A stretch of 64,000 nt of DNA from Sphingobacteriales bacterium 16-39-50 (lineage in GTDB: Bacteria > Bacteroidota > Bacteroidia > Sphingobacteriales > Sphingobacteriaceae). The notes beneath the pieces were generated by a model that was not told the origin of the DNA, did not search any database, and saw only the letters and a list, made by a program, of their open reading frames with translations. The stretch spans positions 1-64,000 of the forward strand of contig NCHA01000008.1 in the NCBI GenBank assembly GCA_002257025.1. Reading direction: 5' to 3'. A program made the translations under genes and the position numbers. Below, piece after piece: positions 36,599 to 46,190 of this stretch (positions are counted from its first letter, which is position 1; every line of letters begins with the position of its first letter).

Positions 36599-36605
36599 TA
36601 AATAT

Positions 36606-37742
36606 TTAGGAATACTGTGGAATACTTAAATTATAAGTAAGTCCATCTTTGTCATTACACTGAAAGTCAAAAGATCCATTCTTGCCCTCAATAAGTACTC
36701 TTGTAAAATCTAAAACTCCACTTTCATGGCTAATATCATTGCTAAAAGGTGCGTTACTATTGATCTTAACCTGAAGTATATTTTGGTCTGATAGTACAGA
36801 TAGTCCAAGCCAGATCTTGATAGTTGCATCGGGTTTACTTAGTTTAATGGCACTTGATACCGGGCTTCCAATGATTTGCAGGATTTTATTTTTTGAAAAG
36901 TGAATATGTTCCTTACTCTTATCGATGGTAAATTCAAGGTTTACTTTTTTATTTCTTGCCAGTGGTAAATACAGTTGGCTTACCCGCTCGCCTAGTGTTT
37001 CAAGGTTAAAACTATGTGTTTGACTTCCTTTTTCGAAGAGTTCCATTGAGATATTATCTGCAATCTCAAGTATTGATTTACTGCTATTGTTAATCAGTTT
37101 AAGACAATGTAATACTTCTTCCTGATTGTGTTCTTCATCAGGCTCAATGAGGATGTCTGAAATGCCAATGATTCCTGCAAGAGGATTTCTGATGTCATGG
37201 GCAATTTTTCGCTGCATTTTTAGCGCATCAGAAAGTTCATTCTTTAATTCATTGATTTTTTGAAAATCTTTAAGTTTACCTACTATTTCTTCAGCAATGA
37301 TCTTTAAAAGGTCAATTTTGTCATCGCTTAGGATTTTAGTTTCTCTATTCATTACACATAATGAACCAATATGTATTCCCTTACTTATTTCCAAAGGTAT
37401 GCCATAATAATATCGGAGTTTTGGCTCATTTTTAACATAAGATGCCAGTTCAAATCTTGAATCGCAAGAAAGGTCTTTGATTTCAAAACCTTCATCCTGA
37501 GTAATAGTATACTGACAAACACAATCCTCCCGGGGCATAGATAAAAGTTCAATACCATGCTGCGCAATCGTCCATTGGGTGTAAGAATCTACGAGATTGA
37601 GCAGGGTCACATCCATGTCTGTAATCCTGGATGCTAACTTCATCAGATGCTTAAAGTCTTTATCAAGTGTGCTGTAATCGACATCCAGGTTTGAAAGACT
37701 AAGAATTCTTTCCGCCTCATTAAGCGGCAATGGTTGAATCAT
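36606..37742 (-). CDS. GAF histidine-kinase paralogue with degenerate ATPase domain
   Basis: Residues 1-170 closely match the GAF region of the kinase at 28843 (NLVDSYTQWT, MPREDCVCQY, LRYYYGIPL, IGSLCVMNRE), and the phosphoacceptor H182 is intact (KIAHDIRNPLAGIIG). The ATP-binding domain has decayed: the N-box reads GSPVSSAIKL where the partner has GNLISNAIKF, and no DxGxG or GxGxGL box can be found in the final 80 residues. It cannot be expected to bind ATP or autophosphorylate alone. It could be phosphorylated by an intact partner or act as a phosphotransfer or sensory adaptor. It is divergent from the receiver-HEAT-glycosyltransferase operon across 171 nt. Confidence 0.88.
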   Translation of the reverse strand: MIQPLPLNEAERILSLSNLDVDYSTLDKDFKHLMKLASRITDMDVTLLNLVDSYTQWTIAQHGIELLSMPREDCVCQYTITQDEGFEIKDLSCDSRFELASYVKNEPKLRYYYGIPLEISKGIHIGSLCVMNRETKILSDDKIDLLKIIAEEIVGKLKDFQKINELKNELSDALKMQRKIAHDIRNPLAGIIGISDILIEPDEEHNQEEVLHCLKLINNSSKSILEIADNISMELFEKGSQTHSFNLETLGERVSQLYLPLARNKKVNLEFTIDKSKEHIHFSKNKILQIIGSPVSSAIKLSKPDATIKIWLGLSVLSDQNILQVKINSNAPFSNDISHESGVLDFTRVLIEGKNGSFDFQCNDKDGLTYNLSIPQYS

Positions 37743-37913
37743 TAAATTAGATTTAGGTAGGTAAATATACTTAGATCAATAATTATTTTAATTTTTTATT
37801 TTTAAAATGAAATCAGCTCAAATTGGGTTTAATCTTCAAATAAATGTATTTTTGAGTTTAAGTTTTGCTTTTTTAGAGCAAAATTATTCTGCATCTGAAT
37901 ATATCTACCTGAA

Positions 37914-38282
37914 ATGAAAATTTTGATTGCTGAGGACGATGAGTTAATGTTGAAAACACTTGAGTTTCGGCTTAAGCGTGATGGACATGAAATTCTTTTA
38001 GCACGTGATGGTAAAGCAGCTTTGGATTTGATTGACCAATATATGCCGGATCTGGTAATTACAGATATAATGATGCCCTATTCTACAGGTCTGGAGATCG
38101 TGGGTTCAGTAAAGCAAAAGTATCCTGATAAAATAAAAGTAATAGTTTTATCAGGAATGGGACAGGAAAGTGTCATTCTGGAGGCTTTTCGGCTTGGTGC
38201 AGATGACTACATAACAAAACCCTTCAGCCCGAATGAATTATCTGTTCGTATCCGGCGCTTTTCTGATAGTGTAAAAAATTAG
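37914..38282 (+). CDS. Single-domain response regulator
   Basis: A 122-aa CheY-like receiver with a complete active site: acidic pair D8/D9, phosphoacceptor D51 (VITDIMMP), S80, and K102 in TKPFSPNEL. There is no DNA-binding output. It is the first gene of an operon with a membrane HEAT protein (17-nt gap) and a polysaccharide synthase. It may therefore act by protein contact on that machinery and not on transcription. The divergent degenerate kinase is a likely partner. Confidence 0.93.
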   Translation: MKILIAEDDELMLKTLEFRLKRDGHEILLARDGKAALDLIDQYMPDLVITDIMMPYSTGLEIVGSVKQKYPDKIKVIVLSGMGQESVILEAFRLGADDYITKPFSPNELSVRIRRFSDSVKN

Positions 38283-38299
38283 GGTCTAATATATTCCCA

Positions 38300-39439
38300 T
38301 TGAGGCTGTCCGATTTAAATATTCAATTCGATTTTTTGTCAGGATTAACCCTTCCTCTCATATTTGGAATAATATTCTCTTTCTTGATGCTAATTTTATT
38401 TCTTTATATTCTGGTTTATCAGGGAGTTCTGCGAGTTAGAAAAAAGCAAAAAGACCGATGGAATGCTCTTACAGATAATGTAATCTACAAAGTGATTTTT
38501 CATGAAGATGATAATCCTGAAGGTGATCAGACCGATGAATTATTGGATATAATTTCCAGAACAGAAATCAGGATACCTAAAGGGCTGACTCAATATTTAC
38601 CAAACAAGAACTTCAGGAAAATTCTTATTCAAAAATTAATTGCAGTTAAGCTGAATATTTCTGGTGCTGCCTCCGAGAATCTTACAAGGCTGTTCAGGCA
38701 GTTTAAATTTGACAAGCAGATTCTAAAAATGCTGAACAGTTCTTCCTGGTATAAGATAGCATCAGCCATACAGCAGATTGGGATAATGGAATTAGATGAA
38801 TATAAGCAAAGGCTTTTTGAATTTGTAGATCATGAACGAGGTTTGATTCGTGTTGAAGCTCAAAATGCTATTTTGAAATTTTATGGCTTTGAAGGTTTGC
38901 GCTTTTTGGATAATGCGACTTATCCAATCACTGAATGGCAGCAGATTAAATTATTGGATCAATTAGCCAGCTTACATACCGAGAATTTTACTGGAATTGA
39001 AGTTTGGCTTGAATCCAAAAATGATACAATAGTTCTTTTTGCTTTAAAGCTGGTTAAAAATTACCATCGTTTTGAACTCTTTGATCAGGTTGTTGCCTGT
39101 CTGAGGCATAATAATCCTATTGTCAGACAGCATGCAATTAAGGTTTTAAAAAATCTGCCAAGTGAGCATTCTGCATCTATATTAATTGATATTTATTTCT
39201 CAGAAACTGCAAATAACCAACTGGCTATTTTACATGCACTTGAGTCGGTTAGTACAGATGCTGAAATTCCATTTTTACTTAGTTTGCTCGCTGAGGATGT
39301 TATTGCAATAAAAATGGCCTCAGCGAAAGCACTCGCATCATTAGGGCAATCCGGCATTGAGGCTATTCAATCACATTCAGCTTCAAAAGAATATCCTCTT
39401 GCACAAATTCTTGCACAAATACTAGAGGAGGCGGAATGA
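38300..39439 (+). CDS. Membrane-anchored HEAT-repeat protein
   Basis: One N-terminal transmembrane helix (about 15-42, LPLIFGIIFSFLMLILFLYILVY) is followed by a cytoplasmic domain of helical HEAT-like repeats, clearest at about 160-375 (VDHERGLIRVEAQNAILKFYG, HNNPIVRQHAIKVLKNL, AEDVIAIKMASAKALASLG). HEAT arrays are protein scaffolds. A TTG start at 38300 is used because no ATG precedes the membrane helix. Its stop overlaps the glycosyltransferase start in ATGA, so the two are translated together. I infer a scaffold linking receiver and synthase. Confidence 0.82.
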   Translation: MRLSDLNIQFDFLSGLTLPLIFGIIFSFLMLILFLYILVYQGVLRVRKKQKDRWNALTDNVIYKVIFHEDDNPEGDQTDELLDIISRTEIRIPKGLTQYLPNKNFRKILIQKLIAVKLNISGAASENLTRLFRQFKFDKQILKMLNSSSWYKIASAIQQIGIMELDEYKQRLFEFVDHERGLIRVEAQNAILKFYGFEGLRFLDNATYPITEWQQIKLLDQLASLHTENFTGIEVWLESKNDTIVLFALKLVKNYHRFELFDQVVACLRHNNPIVRQHAIKVLKNLPSEHSASILIDIYFSETANNQLAILHALESVSTDAEIPFLLSLLAEDVIAIKMASAKALASLGQSGIEAIQSHSASKEYPLAQILAQILEEAE

Positions 39440-40860
39440 ACTGGATTGACATAATTTCTACAGTTTTTACAACTTTTCTTCTCTCTTTTTCTGTTTTTCT
39501 GATTAGTGGCTACATTTTTATCGGACTTTATTCGATAGGGGGGGTGAGAAAATATCTGAATAAGAACAGTTTTACAAATTATCGTTTGCTGGCTAACTCT
39601 GCCGATGCACCTCATATTAGTATTCTCGCTCCTGCCTATAATGAAGGCGCTAATATTATTGAAAATGTCCGTTCACTACTCTCCATTTATTACAGCAATC
39701 TGGAGGTAATTATCATCAATGATGGTAGTAAGGATGATACTTTACAAAAACTTATTCCTGCTTATGAACTTTATAAATCAGAGCATTTCGTTGATGAGAG
39801 ACTATCTACTAAACCTATTAGAGGAGTGTATAAAAGCAGGAATCCAATATACAGTAAGCTGATTGTTGTTGACAAGGAGAATGGTGGGAAGGCAGATGCG
39901 CTTAATGTTGGAATCAATGTTTCGAAAAACGATTTTATAGTTTGCATTGATGTGGATTGTATCCTTGAACAGGATGCAATCTTAAAGCTAGTGAAACCTT
40001 TTCTTGAATCAGCAAGTCACAGAGTGATCGCAACGGGTGGAGTGGTTAGGATAGCAAATGGTTGCGAAATTGCTGACGGACGCCTGATAAAAGTGCATCT
40101 GTCTCATCAATTATTGCCACGTATGCAGACTTTAGAATACATCCGTTCATTTCTGCTCGGTCGGATGGCCTGGAGCCGTTTGGGAGGCTTGATGCTGATT
40201 TCCGGTGCTTTTGGAGCATTTGATAAGGAGATTGCGATAAAATGCGGCGGTTATAATCATAAAACAGTTGGTGAGGATATGGAACTTGTGGTAAGAATGC
40301 GCCGATATATGGAAGAAATGAAACTTTCCTACAGAGTGAGTTTCATACCGGATCCTCTTTGCTGGACAGAAGCCCCTTCAGATTTTAAAGTTTTGGGAAG
40401 GCAGAGAAATAGATGGACCCGTGGTACTATCGAAACACTAAAGATTCATAAAGTGATGTTTTTTAATCCTAAATATCATTTAATGGGGATGCTAAGTTAT
40501 CCATATTGGTTCTTTTTTGAATTTTTGCCTCCAATAATTGAATTCCTTGGAACAATTTATTTTATCTTTTCTGCATTATTAGGACTAATCAATTTTGCTA
40601 GCTTCTTTTCTCTGTTGTTTATGATTTATTCCTTCGGACTTTTGTATTCAGTGTTTGCAATCCTGATGGAGGTTCATACCTATAATCAATACAAAGAGCC
40701 CAGGGATATGGTCCGATTATTACTAGTAGCTATTTTGGATCCTATTATTTTACACCCTTTTGGAGTATGGTCAGCCATTATGGGTAATGTTGATTTTTTG
40801 AGAAAAAAATCCTCCTGGGGTGAAATGACAAGGGCGGGTTTGTCCGGGGCAAAAAAATAG
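39436..40860 (+). CDS. Membrane family 2 glycosyltransferase (PgaC/BcsA-like polysaccharide synthase)
   Basis: Processive GT2 polymerising a sugar nucleotide at the inner membrane. It has an N-terminal membrane helix (about 10-35), catalytic motifs APAYNEG (66-72), NDGSKDD (95-101), DVD (172-174), GED (279-281) and QRNRW (323-327), then several C-terminal helices (about 350-450). QxxRW is the mark of processive enzymes such as cellulose, hyaluronan and poly-GlcNAc synthases. No PilZ domain is seen, so control by cyclic-di-GMP is not indicated; the receiver and HEAT genes in the operon may fill that role. The YaiO-type gene converges 114 nt away. The product sugar is unknown. Confidence 0.92.
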   Translation: MNWIDIISTVFTTFLLSFSVFLISGYIFIGLYSIGGVRKYLNKNSFTNYRLLANSADAPHISILAPAYNEGANIIENVRSLLSIYYSNLEVIIINDGSKDDTLQKLIPAYELYKSEHFVDERLSTKPIRGVYKSRNPIYSKLIVVDKENGGKADALNVGINVSKNDFIVCIDVDCILEQDAILKLVKPFLESASHRVIATGGVVRIANGCEIADGRLIKVHLSHQLLPRMQTLEYIRSFLLGRMAWSRLGGLMLISGAFGAFDKEIAIKCGGYNHKTVGEDMELVVRMRRYMEEMKLSYRVSFIPDPLCWTEAPSDFKVLGRQRNRWTRGTIETLKIHKVMFFNPKYHLMGMLSYPYWFFFEFLPPIIEFLGTIYFIFSALLGLINFASFFSLLFMIYSFGLLYSVFAILMEVHTYNQYKEPRDMVRLLLVAILDPIILHPFGVWSAIMGNVDFLRKKSSWGEMTRAGLSGAKK

Positions 40861-40973
40861 TTGATTATGGAAGAGAATTAATAATCGGAAAATCGAATTA
40901 TGAGTAAATTCTATAGCGCCATACCTGTTTTTGCAGTTGCCGCTATAAGGAGTATAGGATTTTTTTGAACATT

Positions 40974-42236
40974 TTAGAATTGTTTCATGTATCCAATTCC
41001 TAATTCTAACTGATTCCCTCTGGTATCCTGGATATATTCCTGATTTTCGAGAGAGGCTTTGAAGAATAAAATATTTGTCGTTTTAATACTTTTGCGATAC
41101 CCTAAAGAAATATTATTTGATTTTAATTTATAGGTATTGCCATTATTATACAGCAAGTTATTCCTTGGATTATCGGGTGAAAGGCCGGTGCCGATTCCAA
41201 AACTCAGATAATCATTGGCTCCTCCAAAATAATATCGTGTACTGAATGCTACCGATTGTGAGATTGAATTATTTGAAGGGGTAAGGAATGTTCTCAGATT
41301 AAACCAGAAACTTTTATGGTATTTACCAACAGAGCCTGTATAGATCCAGGTCTGGTCGCTGAAACTCAGCATTCTGAAACCTGCCTCGGCCTCAAATGCT
41401 GAAGGCAGATTTGCATACAGGGAAAATCCTGCACGGTATTCGGGAAATACCTCAACATCACCCGAATATCCTCCGCTCACATAGGCATAGAAGGTCTCAG
41501 ATATTCTTGGATAGAAATCAAGTTCGAATTGAGTGCCATTGGTCTTAAAGCGGTTAGCAAAATTTACTCTTGCAGTTAAGGAACCAATTCCGGTTTGCCG
41601 GCTGTAATCAATACTTCCTAAATGCCAGGGATCATCGAATTGTTTATCGAAATATACATAGTCATAACTGAAGCCAATTTTATTTTTTGATCCAATATTT
41701 CCGATGGAACCTGCAAGTGCACGTGCCTCGGTTAAATTTGGATTTAGCTTCAGCAGATGTCTTAAGGTAATATTAGCCTCCTCAAATTTACGCAGATCCA
41801 AAAATATTTTTGCGCCGAGCAAGAGCAGACTTTCTGATTTTTCATTGTATTTTATTCCCTCAGAAACAATTTTAAATGCCTCCTCAGAATTATTGTTCCA
41901 GTATTCTAATGAACCATAAGCGAGGTAGAGGTCTTCATATCCTTTATTCTTTTCCAGAACTTTTTTGAACTCAATTCTGGCACTATCAGGTTTGTTAGTC
42001 CAGGTGTACAAACGGCCTAAAAATATTCTGATATCTGCATAATCCGGGCTCTGCTTTAAGGCCAGTTTGGTTAAAGCTATAGCTTTTGTATAATTCTTGT
42101 CGTCGAAAGCGAGTTTTCTGGCTTTAATAAAAAGTTCATCTGAACTTTCGGTTTGCTGTGCCGAAATTTTGATTGTGATCAGAAAAAACAAAGCAATGAA
42201 ACAGAGTAATCCTTTAAGAATCAAGGAATAGTTCAT
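40974..42236 (-). CDS. YaiO family outer-membrane beta-barrel with TPR repeats
   Basis: The start is set at the ATG at 42236 because it begins a signal peptide (MNYSLILKGLLCFIALFFLITIKISAQ); the ATG at 42290 adds 18 polar residues. TPR-like repeats (DYADIRIFLGRLYTWTNKPDSARIEFKKVL, EEAFKIVSEGIKYNEKSE) fill about 30-170. A barrel with alternating aromatic strands fills the rest and ends with a terminal Phe (IGYMKQF), the outer-membrane signal. The layout resembles poly-GlcNAc exporters (PgaA-like TPR plus barrel), and E. coli yaiO likewise neighbours a glycosyltransferase. It probably exports the polymer made by the convergent GT2. Confidence 0.87.
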   Translation of the reverse strand: MNYSLILKGLLCFIALFFLITIKISAQQTESSDELFIKARKLAFDDKNYTKAIALTKLALKQSPDYADIRIFLGRLYTWTNKPDSARIEFKKVLEKNKGYEDLYLAYGSLEYWNNNSEEAFKIVSEGIKYNEKSESLLLLGAKIFLDLRKFEEANITLRHLLKLNPNLTEARALAGSIGNIGSKNKIGFSYDYVYFDKQFDDPWHLGSIDYSRQTGIGSLTARVNFANRFKTNGTQFELDFYPRISETFYAYVSGGYSGDVEVFPEYRAGFSLYANLPSAFEAEAGFRMLSFSDQTWIYTGSVGKYHKSFWFNLRTFLTPSNNSISQSVAFSTRYYFGGANDYLSFGIGTGLSPDNPRNNLLYNNGNTYKLKSNNISLGYRKSIKTTNILFFKASLENQEYIQDTRGNQLELGIGYMKQF

Positions 42237-42421
42237 TTCTAAATCTGGAGTTTTTGATGCCGGACAAAATTCTAATTTACTAAGCTCCATCAGATTTAAA
42301 TATTAAAAATTTAGGCAATGTTTATTCTTGACTACAGTATGATCCAATCATTGCAATTTATGAAAATTCAGGCAATTTTATCCCTTGGAAATATGATATG
42401 ATTAAAATGTATTAGTGTTTT

Positions 42422-44014
42422 TTACCTCACCAATAGCATGGTCCTGATCTGTTGAATGGCATTATTCTGTAATCTTGCATAATATACCCCCGGCAAATAT
42501 CCTTCATTTTCGAAAGTAACCTTATGGTTTCCGGCTCCGATTTCCATATCTACGAGAGTCTTAATTAGTTTTCCTTCGGTATTAAATATCTGGATTAATG
42601 TATGTCCGCCAAAGCTCTCATAGGATATTGTAGTTGAGGTTTGGAATGGATTCGGGTAATTGCTGATTAGGTTTTTTCCGGCATTGATATTGATAATTTC
42701 AGGGCTTGTAGACATACACGGCGCTGATTTTTTAATCACGTTAATATTCTGAAAGTTTTTGAGCATCACATTCTCAAGTGTACTCTCCGGAACGCAGAAC
42801 CATTGCTGAAGGATAGAAGCATAAATTGATCTGAAATCATACTGCATCGGTACATTATCTCCGGTATTGGTAATTAAAGGAATCGTCGGACTTTTCCCGA
42901 TAACATCATTCTGAGCATAATGTCCAAATACAAATAGGGGAGCAGCCGCTCCATGATCTGTACCACCACTACCATTCGATTTGATACGTCTGCCGAATTC
43001 AGAAAAGGTCATTCCTATTACCCGTTTTTGAGCACTTAAAAAGTCGAGATCGTCCATGAAGGCTTTAATTCCTTCTGAAACTTTTTGAAGCAGGTTTGCA
43101 TGATTACCGGTTTCCTTTGCAGTTGCATTTACCTGTTGAGCATGGGTGTCAAAACCTCCCAGACTAACCATGTAAATTCTTGTTTTTAACCCACCTGCGA
43201 TTAATCGGGCGACGATTTTTAACTGATCTGCAAGGCTGTTTCCTGTTGGATATCCTGAAAACTGCTTGGTAACTTTCGCAGCAGCGGCTTTTATAACACT
43301 TCCATACTGCTGTGTTTGCTGAGCGATCTGCCGAATATAAGTCAACTCTTTTCCTCCGCGGGTATTTGGTGCATTGCCCTGAATCCCGTTTATCAGGTTG
43401 TAAAAATTGACCGGGTCTGAAATAGCCATTCCCATATTTACTGCCGGACCTTGCATGGCGGGTGAGACAAATGAACCAATCTGTATTGCAAGAGGATCGG
43501 GCATAACTGTATTCGGGAAACCCATAGGGTAATTAGTGTATTCTTCATTCAGGTAACGCCCTGCCCAGCCCGAGTTTATGGTCTGGTTGGAATCAGAAGC
43601 ACTGAGCCAGATATCTGTTGCCCTGAAATGGGAGAAGTTTGGCTGAGGATAACCAACAGACTGGATGATCTGTAGCTTTTCCTGGTTGAAAAGAGTTTGC
43701 AGTCCTGTCATAGATGGATGCAGACCCGTAAAACTGGTTCCGTTTAGTTTGAGTATTTTGTTTTTGGGAAGAATGATATTCGAACGGGCTATTGCAAGAT
43801 TGTCATATTGGTCTATGGGAATAACCATATTCAAGCCATCATTACCTCCGTTCAGTTGAATAATGACCAATACGTGATCAGTTTCTGTTGGAGCTTGAGT
43901 AAGGGCAGATACTAATGGACTCTCTGCAAAAGCCTTAAATGTGAAGCCATTAATCAAGGCCGGGAATACAATGCCTGCTGGTGCCGTGCTTCGTATAAAA
44001 TCCCTCCGCTTCAT
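42422..44014 (-). CDS. DUF1501 protein with Tat-like signal and T9SS sorting domain
   Basis: A DUF1501 (alkaline-phosphatase-like fold) protein of 530 aa. The N-terminus has a twin-arginine signal (MKRRDFIRSTAPAGIVFPALINGF). The core shows VLVIIQLNGGNDGLNMVIP, a histidine-rich NFSHFRATDIW segment, FGRRIKSNGSGGTDHGAAAPLFVFG and GGFDTHAQQ. The last 80 residues form a type A T9SS C-terminal domain (ISNYPNPFQTSTTISYE ... GVYYARLQNN), indicating transport over the outer membrane. Its start overlaps the DUF1800 stop in ATGA. Function is unknown; the pair is widespread in Bacteroidota and planctomycetes. Confidence 0.9.
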   Translation of the reverse strand: MKRRDFIRSTAPAGIVFPALINGFTFKAFAESPLVSALTQAPTETDHVLVIIQLNGGNDGLNMVIPIDQYDNLAIARSNIILPKNKILKLNGTSFTGLHPSMTGLQTLFNQEKLQIIQSVGYPQPNFSHFRATDIWLSASDSNQTINSGWAGRYLNEEYTNYPMGFPNTVMPDPLAIQIGSFVSPAMQGPAVNMGMAISDPVNFYNLINGIQGNAPNTRGGKELTYIRQIAQQTQQYGSVIKAAAAKVTKQFSGYPTGNSLADQLKIVARLIAGGLKTRIYMVSLGGFDTHAQQVNATAKETGNHANLLQKVSEGIKAFMDDLDFLSAQKRVIGMTFSEFGRRIKSNGSGGTDHGAAAPLFVFGHYAQNDVIGKSPTIPLITNTGDNVPMQYDFRSIYASILQQWFCVPESTLENVMLKNFQNINVIKKSAPCMSTSPEIININAGKNLISNYPNPFQTSTTISYESFGGHTLIQIFNTEGKLIKTLVDMEIGAGNHKVTFENEGYLPGVYYARLQNNAIQQIRTMLLVR

Positions 44015-45651
44015 GATAATTGATATTCTGGGAGATTCATGAGATACTTATACATGGCCTGAAGGCGGTTTAATACGATATTCCTGTTGGCAGTATTGCT
44101 TGTATTTGCTTTGTAGGTTATCCAGGCATCTGTCCAGTAAGAGTCAGACATTTGCCCTGATAACAATATGCTTTTTAGAAAGTCTCTTACTTGCTGTGTG
44201 ATATCAATAGAGTAGAGTATTTCAAGGCTATCATTGATCAGTGTATTCGGATTGGCCGGATCAGATAAAGAACTGACAAAGGCCAGAATATCAATATTAA
44301 TCTTCTTTCCGTTTCTCGTATACCCGTTACCGATCATTACATCACTGAATTGATTTCTTCTGGGCAGTGTATCTGCATTGATCCATAGTTCATGGAATTG
44401 GGGCTCCTGATAATATGCAGACCAACCTGAAACGCCTGGAGGATCACCAATATTTTGTTGCATATTGGAGGCTTGTGTACGAATATAGCCATGCATAAAA
44501 TACTGATTAACATAGTCTGAAGCATTCGGGAATACCATACCGAATTCTCTGACCAGTCCGATGCATAAATCAACCGGGCTTTTAATCAACCCAGCTCTGT
44601 TTACAGGGTCGAAAAAATGCTCGCTACCAAAAAGTACCTTAAGGACAGGTTTAATTTCATAATTGCTTGATCTGAAAAGGTTTGCCATAGGTGTAATTAC
44701 ATTTGCCTCGGTTGCCTCATCAATTTCATAATAGACAAAGAAGCGATATAATTTACGGCAAATATGAAGGGCTGTTTCATTTTGGAGAAAGATCATATTA
44801 ATTAGCTCATCTGTCTCTCCAGCTCCATTTGCGCCTGATTTTCCTGTAATTATTGCGTTATTGTAAAATGAAGAAAATTGTTTGATACCGGTATCGTGTC
44901 TGTTGGGATCAAATACGGAGGATATTGTTGTTGCATTTACGGTATAACCTGTTAAAACCCGCGCAGCTGCTTTTACATCCCCTTCGGTATAATTTGATTT
45001 AGGACCTTTTCCAAGCGTGAAAAGTTCCTGTAATTCACGGGCGTAATTTTCATCAGGTGAATTTTTATTGTTTAGATATCCATTAAGATACCTTAACATA
45101 GCCGGATCAATGGTTATTTCTTTTACAAACTCTTTAAAATTGCCCAAAGCATATTTTCTGAGCAACATATGATGTTTGTAAACATAGCGTGCATCTCCAA
45201 TGTCCAGAGTTTCTGTAGCAAAATGATTATGCCAGAAGAGAATCATTTTTTCGTGAATTGAAGTGCCTTGATTAATCATAAGGCCAGTCCACCACGACTT
45301 AAATGAAATATATCTGCGACTATTTGCATTCCCGTCAAAGGCTGCATTTACCCAGGTTTGACCTGCAGGAACGTTGGGGTCTGTAAAATTAGCGTCGTTG
45401 TAGTTATTAAGTGGAGGGTCGGGTACTATCTCAGCATTCAGCAAAATATCCAAGCCTTCAGAAAGAGTTTTACCACTTAATATTCTAATGTCAGCCTGTT
45501 TTGTACCAAATAAGGTACGTTTTAACAAATGGATGATTTCCTTTCTGGCAAATGGAGGGGAAAATGCAGACAATCCAGTGTATATACGGGACTTAAAAGA
45601 TAAATCTATTTTAGAATTTGCCTTTACAGATAAAAAACTACGACGATCCAT
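44011..45651 (-). CDS. DUF1800 protein
   Basis: A 546-aa DUF1800 protein, first gene of the DUF1800-DUF1501 operon (4-nt overlap). Family motifs are HLLKRTLFG, FWHNHFATE, VKEITIDPAMLRYLNGYLNNKNSPDENYARELQELFTLGKG and GVSGWSAYYQEPQF. There is no obvious N-terminal signal peptide, so co-export with the DUF1501 partner or cytoplasmic residence cannot be told apart. The biochemical activity of the family is unknown. Confidence 0.92.
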   Translation of the reverse strand: MDRRSFLSVKANSKIDLSFKSRIYTGLSAFSPPFARKEIIHLLKRTLFGTKQADIRILSGKTLSEGLDILLNAEIVPDPPLNNYNDANFTDPNVPAGQTWVNAAFDGNANSRRYISFKSWWTGLMINQGTSIHEKMILFWHNHFATETLDIGDARYVYKHHMLLRKYALGNFKEFVKEITIDPAMLRYLNGYLNNKNSPDENYARELQELFTLGKGPKSNYTEGDVKAAARVLTGYTVNATTISSVFDPNRHDTGIKQFSSFYNNAIITGKSGANGAGETDELINMIFLQNETALHICRKLYRFFVYYEIDEATEANVITPMANLFRSSNYEIKPVLKVLFGSEHFFDPVNRAGLIKSPVDLCIGLVREFGMVFPNASDYVNQYFMHGYIRTQASNMQQNIGDPPGVSGWSAYYQEPQFHELWINADTLPRRNQFSDVMIGNGYTRNGKKINIDILAFVSSLSDPANPNTLINDSLEILYSIDITQQVRDFLKSILLSGQMSDSYWTDAWITYKANTSNTANRNIVLNRLQAMYKYLMNLPEYQLS

Positions 45652-45798
45652 AAAGGATAGTATATGTTAAAACTTTGCTGTCAACTGAATATATAAACAT
45701 AATATAAATTCAGATTATATACCGGAATTAATTCCTGAGCTTAAATTATTTGTTCTTTTAAAAAAGAGTTTGCTTAAATTTTCTCTTTTTCGGTTAAT

Positions 45799-45957
45799 TC
45801 AAATTTTTTCTTCCTTATGATGTTCAGGATCAATACTTTCCTGATTCATTTTCTGTTCAAATTCTTTCTGGTCTTTCCTGTTTTTACGGATAAGAAGGAA
45901 TATCACGAATGCTGCAGCTAGCAAAACCAGTGCTATGATGAGGTAATTTTTTTCCAT
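45799..45957 (-). CDS. Small single-pass membrane protein (52 aa)
   Basis: ATG to TGA encodes 52 residues: a hydrophobic helix near 5-23 (YLIIALVLLAAAFVIFLLI), a basic RKNRKDQKE stop-transfer stretch, and an acidic/His tail (SIDPEHHKEE). This helix, positive cluster and charged tail layout is the usual shape of a real small inner-membrane protein. It is upstream of and co-directional with the DUF1800-DUF1501 genes. I recognise no named family. Confidence 0.6.
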   Translation of the reverse strand: MEKNYLIIALVLLAAAFVIFLLIRKNRKDQKEFEQKMNQESIDPEHHKEEKI

Positions 45958-46190
45958 GGCTAAATAATTGAATATTATTGATATAATTTAAAGCATATTA
46001 ATCTATTTGAATATACAGATATAAATACATTTTATGCCAAGTTTATAGTCCAAATCAATTTGTTAATCCAATGTTAACAATTTATTTAAATTGTTCATTA
46101 TGGTTATTATTTCGGCCCTGCAATGACTCTTTAAAAGTCTGGATCTAATTATAAACAGTTTAGGAACATTTGATTAGGGAATATTGAAAA

